27,042 nucleotides of DNA, taken from RGIG5612 sp045599965. Its GTDB lineage: Bacteria > Bacillota > Clostridia > Lachnospirales > Lachnospiraceae. The stretch is from NCBI GenBank assembly GCA_045599965.1, contig JAZRXA010000032.1:1-27042 (forward strand), given 5' to 3'. Position 1 is the first letter of the stretch, and each line of letters begins with the position of its first letter. The translations under genes were made by a program, and so were the position numbers. The notes beneath the pieces are model-generated. The model ran no database searches. It saw only the letters and a program-made list of their open reading frames with translations, and had not been told where the DNA came from. Shown in pieces: positions 25,268 through 27,042 of this stretch.

Positions 25268-26749
25268 ATGGAAGAAAATAAAGAATTAGAAGTAGTTAAT
25301 GACGAAAAAGCCACAGAGGCTAATGCGCCAGAAGAAACTACAGAAGTTGTAGCAGAAGCTACTGAAGAAAAAGTAGAGGAAGCTCCAGTAGAAGAAGCTC
25401 CTGCAGAGGAAGCTCCAGTAGAAGAAGCTTCAGTAGAAGAAGCTACAGTAGAGGAAGTTCCAGCAGAGGAAGCTTCAGTAGAAGAAGCTTCAGTAGAGGA
25501 GGCTCCAACAGAAGAAGCTACAGTAGAGGAGGCTCCTGCAGAAGAAACTTCTAATGAAGAAACATCTGAAGAGGAAACCCCAGCAGAGGAAACATCTGAA
25601 GATGAAACTTCTGAAGAAAAACCAGAAAAGAAAGCTAAAAAGAAATTAGATTCAACAAATATTATTGTTATTGTTGTATGCGCAGTAGTAGTTATTGCTT
25701 GCGTTGTTTTCTTTGGATTCAGACTTGGCTGGTTTAATTTCCTTAAAACAGGTGAAATAACACTTCCAGATTATAATAATATAGAAGTTGCTAAACAGGC
25801 AGTTGAAACTTCCGATGAACTTGTAAATTCCTATATAGATGAACTTTTAGAATTACAATCAACAACACAACAAGTTAAAGAAGGCGTTGTTGAAGATGGC
25901 GACACTGTAAATATTGATTATGCTGGAAAACTTGCAGAAACTGGCGTAGCTTTTGATGGTGGAACAGGTCAAGGTTATGATTTAGTAATTGGTTCAGGAA
26001 CTTTTATAGATACTTTCGAAGAACAATTAATTGGACAAGCTATTGGTTCATCAGTAGTTGTTAATGTTACATTCCCAGAAAATTATGACACTGCTGAATT
26101 AGCTGGAAAACCTGCTGTATTTGATGTAACTATTAATTATAAAAGCGTAAAGGTTAAACCTGAACTTACTGATGAGTGGGTTAAAGAAAACGGAAGTAAG
26201 TTCTTAGAGGGTAAATTCTCAACAGCTGATGAGTTTAAGGCAGCTATGAAAGATTTTGTTTATAAAATCCAACTTCACTCAGCAATGTTTGAGGATATCC
26301 AATCAAAACAAGAAATTAAATCTTATAACGAAAAATCGAAAAAGGAATTATTAGAATTCTTATCATCAAAAATCGCTGAAGAAGCTGCTTACTACGGCTA
26401 TGATGAAGATTCATTAGCTAAAATGTATGGAGCTGAAAGCGCACAAGCTTATGCAGAGGCTCAAGCAGAACAATATCTTGCACTTATGATGCCTATTGAA
26501 GAAATCTTTAAGAAAGAACATTTAAAGGTTACAGACGAACAAGTTAACGCTTATTTACAAAGATATATTTATCAACAAGGTATTGGCGATACTTATACAG
26601 TAGATCAAGTTAAAGAAGCTCAAGGCGAATATTGGGTTAAACTTTATACAACACTTGAAGTTAAATATGATATTGCTATGACAGCTCTTGAAAAATACGT
26701 TAAATTTGTAGATGCTGCGGATGAAGGCGAGAGCCAAAGCGCAAACTAA
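25268..26749 (+). CDS. Membrane-anchored FKBP-type peptidyl-prolyl isomerase, trigger-factor-like
   Basis: A 493-residue protein. Residues 36-115 are sixteen acidic five-residue units of the form VEEAP/AEETS. A basic patch (KKAKKK) and one membrane helix (about 131-152) follow, so the tail is cytoplasmic and the rest extracytoplasmic by the positive-inside rule. Residues about 205-293 form an FKBP-type isomerase domain, with GDTVNIDYAGKL, AFDGGTGQ and GSGTFIDTFEEQLIG. The helical part from about 295 resembles the trigger factor C-terminal chaperone region. It probably assists folding of exported proteins, comparable in role to PrsA, which uses a different fold. GAGG at 25257-25260 precedes the ATG. 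It is not the cytoplasmic trigger factor, because it lacks the ribosome-binding N-terminal domain. Confidence 0.85.
   Translation: MEENKELEVVNDEKATEANAPEETTEVVAEATEEKVEEAPVEEAPAEEAPVEEASVEEATVEEVPAEEASVEEASVEEAPTEEATVEEAPAEETSNEETSEEETPAEETSEDETSEEKPEKKAKKKLDSTNIIVIVVCAVVVIACVVFFGFRLGWFNFLKTGEITLPDYNNIEVAKQAVETSDELVNSYIDELLELQSTTQQVKEGVVEDGDTVNIDYAGKLAETGVAFDGGTGQGYDLVIGSGTFIDTFEEQLIGQAIGSSVVVNVTFPENYDTAELAGKPAVFDVTINYKSVKVKPELTDEWVKENGSKFLEGKFSTADEFKAAMKDFVYKIQLHSAMFEDIQSKQEIKSYNEKSKKELLEFLSSKIAEEAAYYGYDEDSLAKMYGAESAQAYAEAQAEQYLALMMPIEEIFKKEHLKVTDEQVNAYLQRYIYQQGIGDTYTVDQVKEAQGEYWVKLYTTLEVKYDIAMTALEKYVKFVDAADEGESQSAN
25373..25612 (+). repeat. Coding 15-bp tandem repeat, about 16 units
   Basis: Units of the type GTAGAAGAAGCTCCA encode (V/A/T)EE(A/V/T)(P/S/T) and repeat in frame through residues 36-115 of the isomerase. 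The units are diverged at third positions and in the last residue, with the final four shifting to EETS. Repeat number could change by slippage without breaking the frame. Confidence 0.9.
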
Positions 26750-26775
26750 ACGTAGTATTTACTAGCTAAAATCTA

Positions 26776-26804
26776 TTGACACTTAAAAATTACTACTATA
26801 TAAT
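26776..26804 (+). promoter_or_regulatory. Promoter of the rplM operon
   Basis: Perfect consensus: TTGACA (26776-26781), a 17-base spacer and TATAAT (26799-26804). The predicted start near 26811 coincides with the beginning of the structured leader. Confidence 0.92.
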
Positions 26805-26810
26805 ATCCGA

Positions 26811-26911
26811 TTGTGACGGTAGATTCTTATTCCTATAGAAGAACCACAGGCAAATAAGGTTTAGGAATCTCCGGAAGTAAAATGTATATAGGTATTTGGC
26901 ATTAGCCAAAT
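26811..26911 (+). promoter_or_regulatory. Ribosomal protein L13 leader (candidate) and second hairpin
   Basis: A long-range stem pairs CGG-AGATTC (26817-26826, T20 bulged) with GAATCTCCG (26865-26873). Inside it TTATT pairs with AATAA (26853-26857) and CCT with AGG. A separate hairpin follows: ATTTGGC (26894-26900) and GCCAAAT (26905-26911), without a T tract. Position directly before rplM and the closed structure fit the Firmicutes L13 leader, thought to let L13 control its own operon. I assign it by position and pairing only. Confidence 0.6.
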
Positions 26912-26935
26912 AGAAAACATTTAGGAGGAAAATCG

Positions 26936-27042
26936 ATGAAAACATTTATGGCTAATCCTGAGCAAGTCGAGAGAAAATGGTATGTTATCGATGCTACAGG
27001 AAAAACACTTGGCCGTCTCTCAAGCGAGGTTGCTAAGATGTT
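26936..27042 (+). CDS. rplM: 50S ribosomal protein L13, 5' part only
   Basis: The first 35 codons are visible before the window ends. The sequence opens MKTFMANPEQVERKW and continues YVIDATGKTLGRLSSEVAK, the conserved start of bacterial L13, an early-assembling protein of the 50S subunit. AGGAGG (26923-26928) stands seven bases before the ATG. rpsI (S9) is expected next, outside the window. Confidence 0.95.
   Translation, partial: MKTFMANPEQVERKWYVIDATGKTLGRLSSEVAKM

Noticed and set aside
25373..25612. Tandem repeats as a possible CRISPR array
   Set aside because: Units are 15 bp with no spacers, stay in frame and encode a regular acidic peptide.

Overview
The window is AT-rich chromosomal DNA from a low-GC Gram-positive bacterium. 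It most likely belongs to class Clostridia, with a Lachnospirales-type gene set as the best guess. The evidence is AAGGAGG-type ribosome binding sites, consensus TTGACA/TATAAT promoters, AGA-rich arginine codons, tRNA genes without encoded CCA, pyruvate phosphate dikinase, a DUF1700 protein, an LCP protein and a ribosomal-protein L13 leader. No phage genes, transposases, CRISPR arrays or plasmid functions were seen. Nearly all genes lie on the + strand; only thrS and one tRNA-Leu are on the - strand.

Bases 1-9022 form one tightly packed operon segment for a cell-envelope glycopolymer. It holds the end of a DPM1-like family 2 glycosyltransferase, a DUF2304 membrane protein, two large polytopic membrane proteins that look like GT-C transferases, a Wzx-type flippase, a protein with two tandem GT8 domains, and an LCP ligase. 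Most junctions overlap by 1-4 bases. The combination suggests a lipid-linked sugar donor, cytoplasmic chain building by GT8, flipping, extracytoplasmic decoration by the polytopic proteins, and attachment to peptidoglycan by LCP.

Bases 9023-12267 hold a protein quality-control pair: a membrane-anchored HtrA protease with an acidic heptad-repeat cytoplasmic tail, and ClpX. A tRNA-Arg(ACG) follows with its own promoter and terminator. Bases 12464-16379 hold a DUF1700 protein, a THUMP-domain rRNA methyltransferase, a secreted papain-like protease and RdgB, with adjacent or overlapping junctions. Bases 16397-17108 are a six-tRNA operon (Pro, Gly, Arg, His, Gln, Lys) with a perfect consensus promoter and a terminator.

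The last part holds ppdK and the convergent thrS, which share one bidirectional terminator. A divergent MacB-like ABC transporter follows, then tRNA-Leu(UAG) on the - strand. Next comes a membrane-anchored FKBP-type isomerase with a 16-unit acidic pentapeptide repeat. The window ends at the start of rplM behind a structured leader and a perfect promoter.

The most unusual points are the tandem GT8 fusion with its undescribed polytopic neighbours, two unrelated exported folding/proteolysis enzymes that share an acidic cytoplasmic repeat tail, a threonyl-tRNA synthetase lacking most of its TGS domain, a tRNA-Gln with an A1-U72 pair, and a probably leaderless ABC transporter mRNA.
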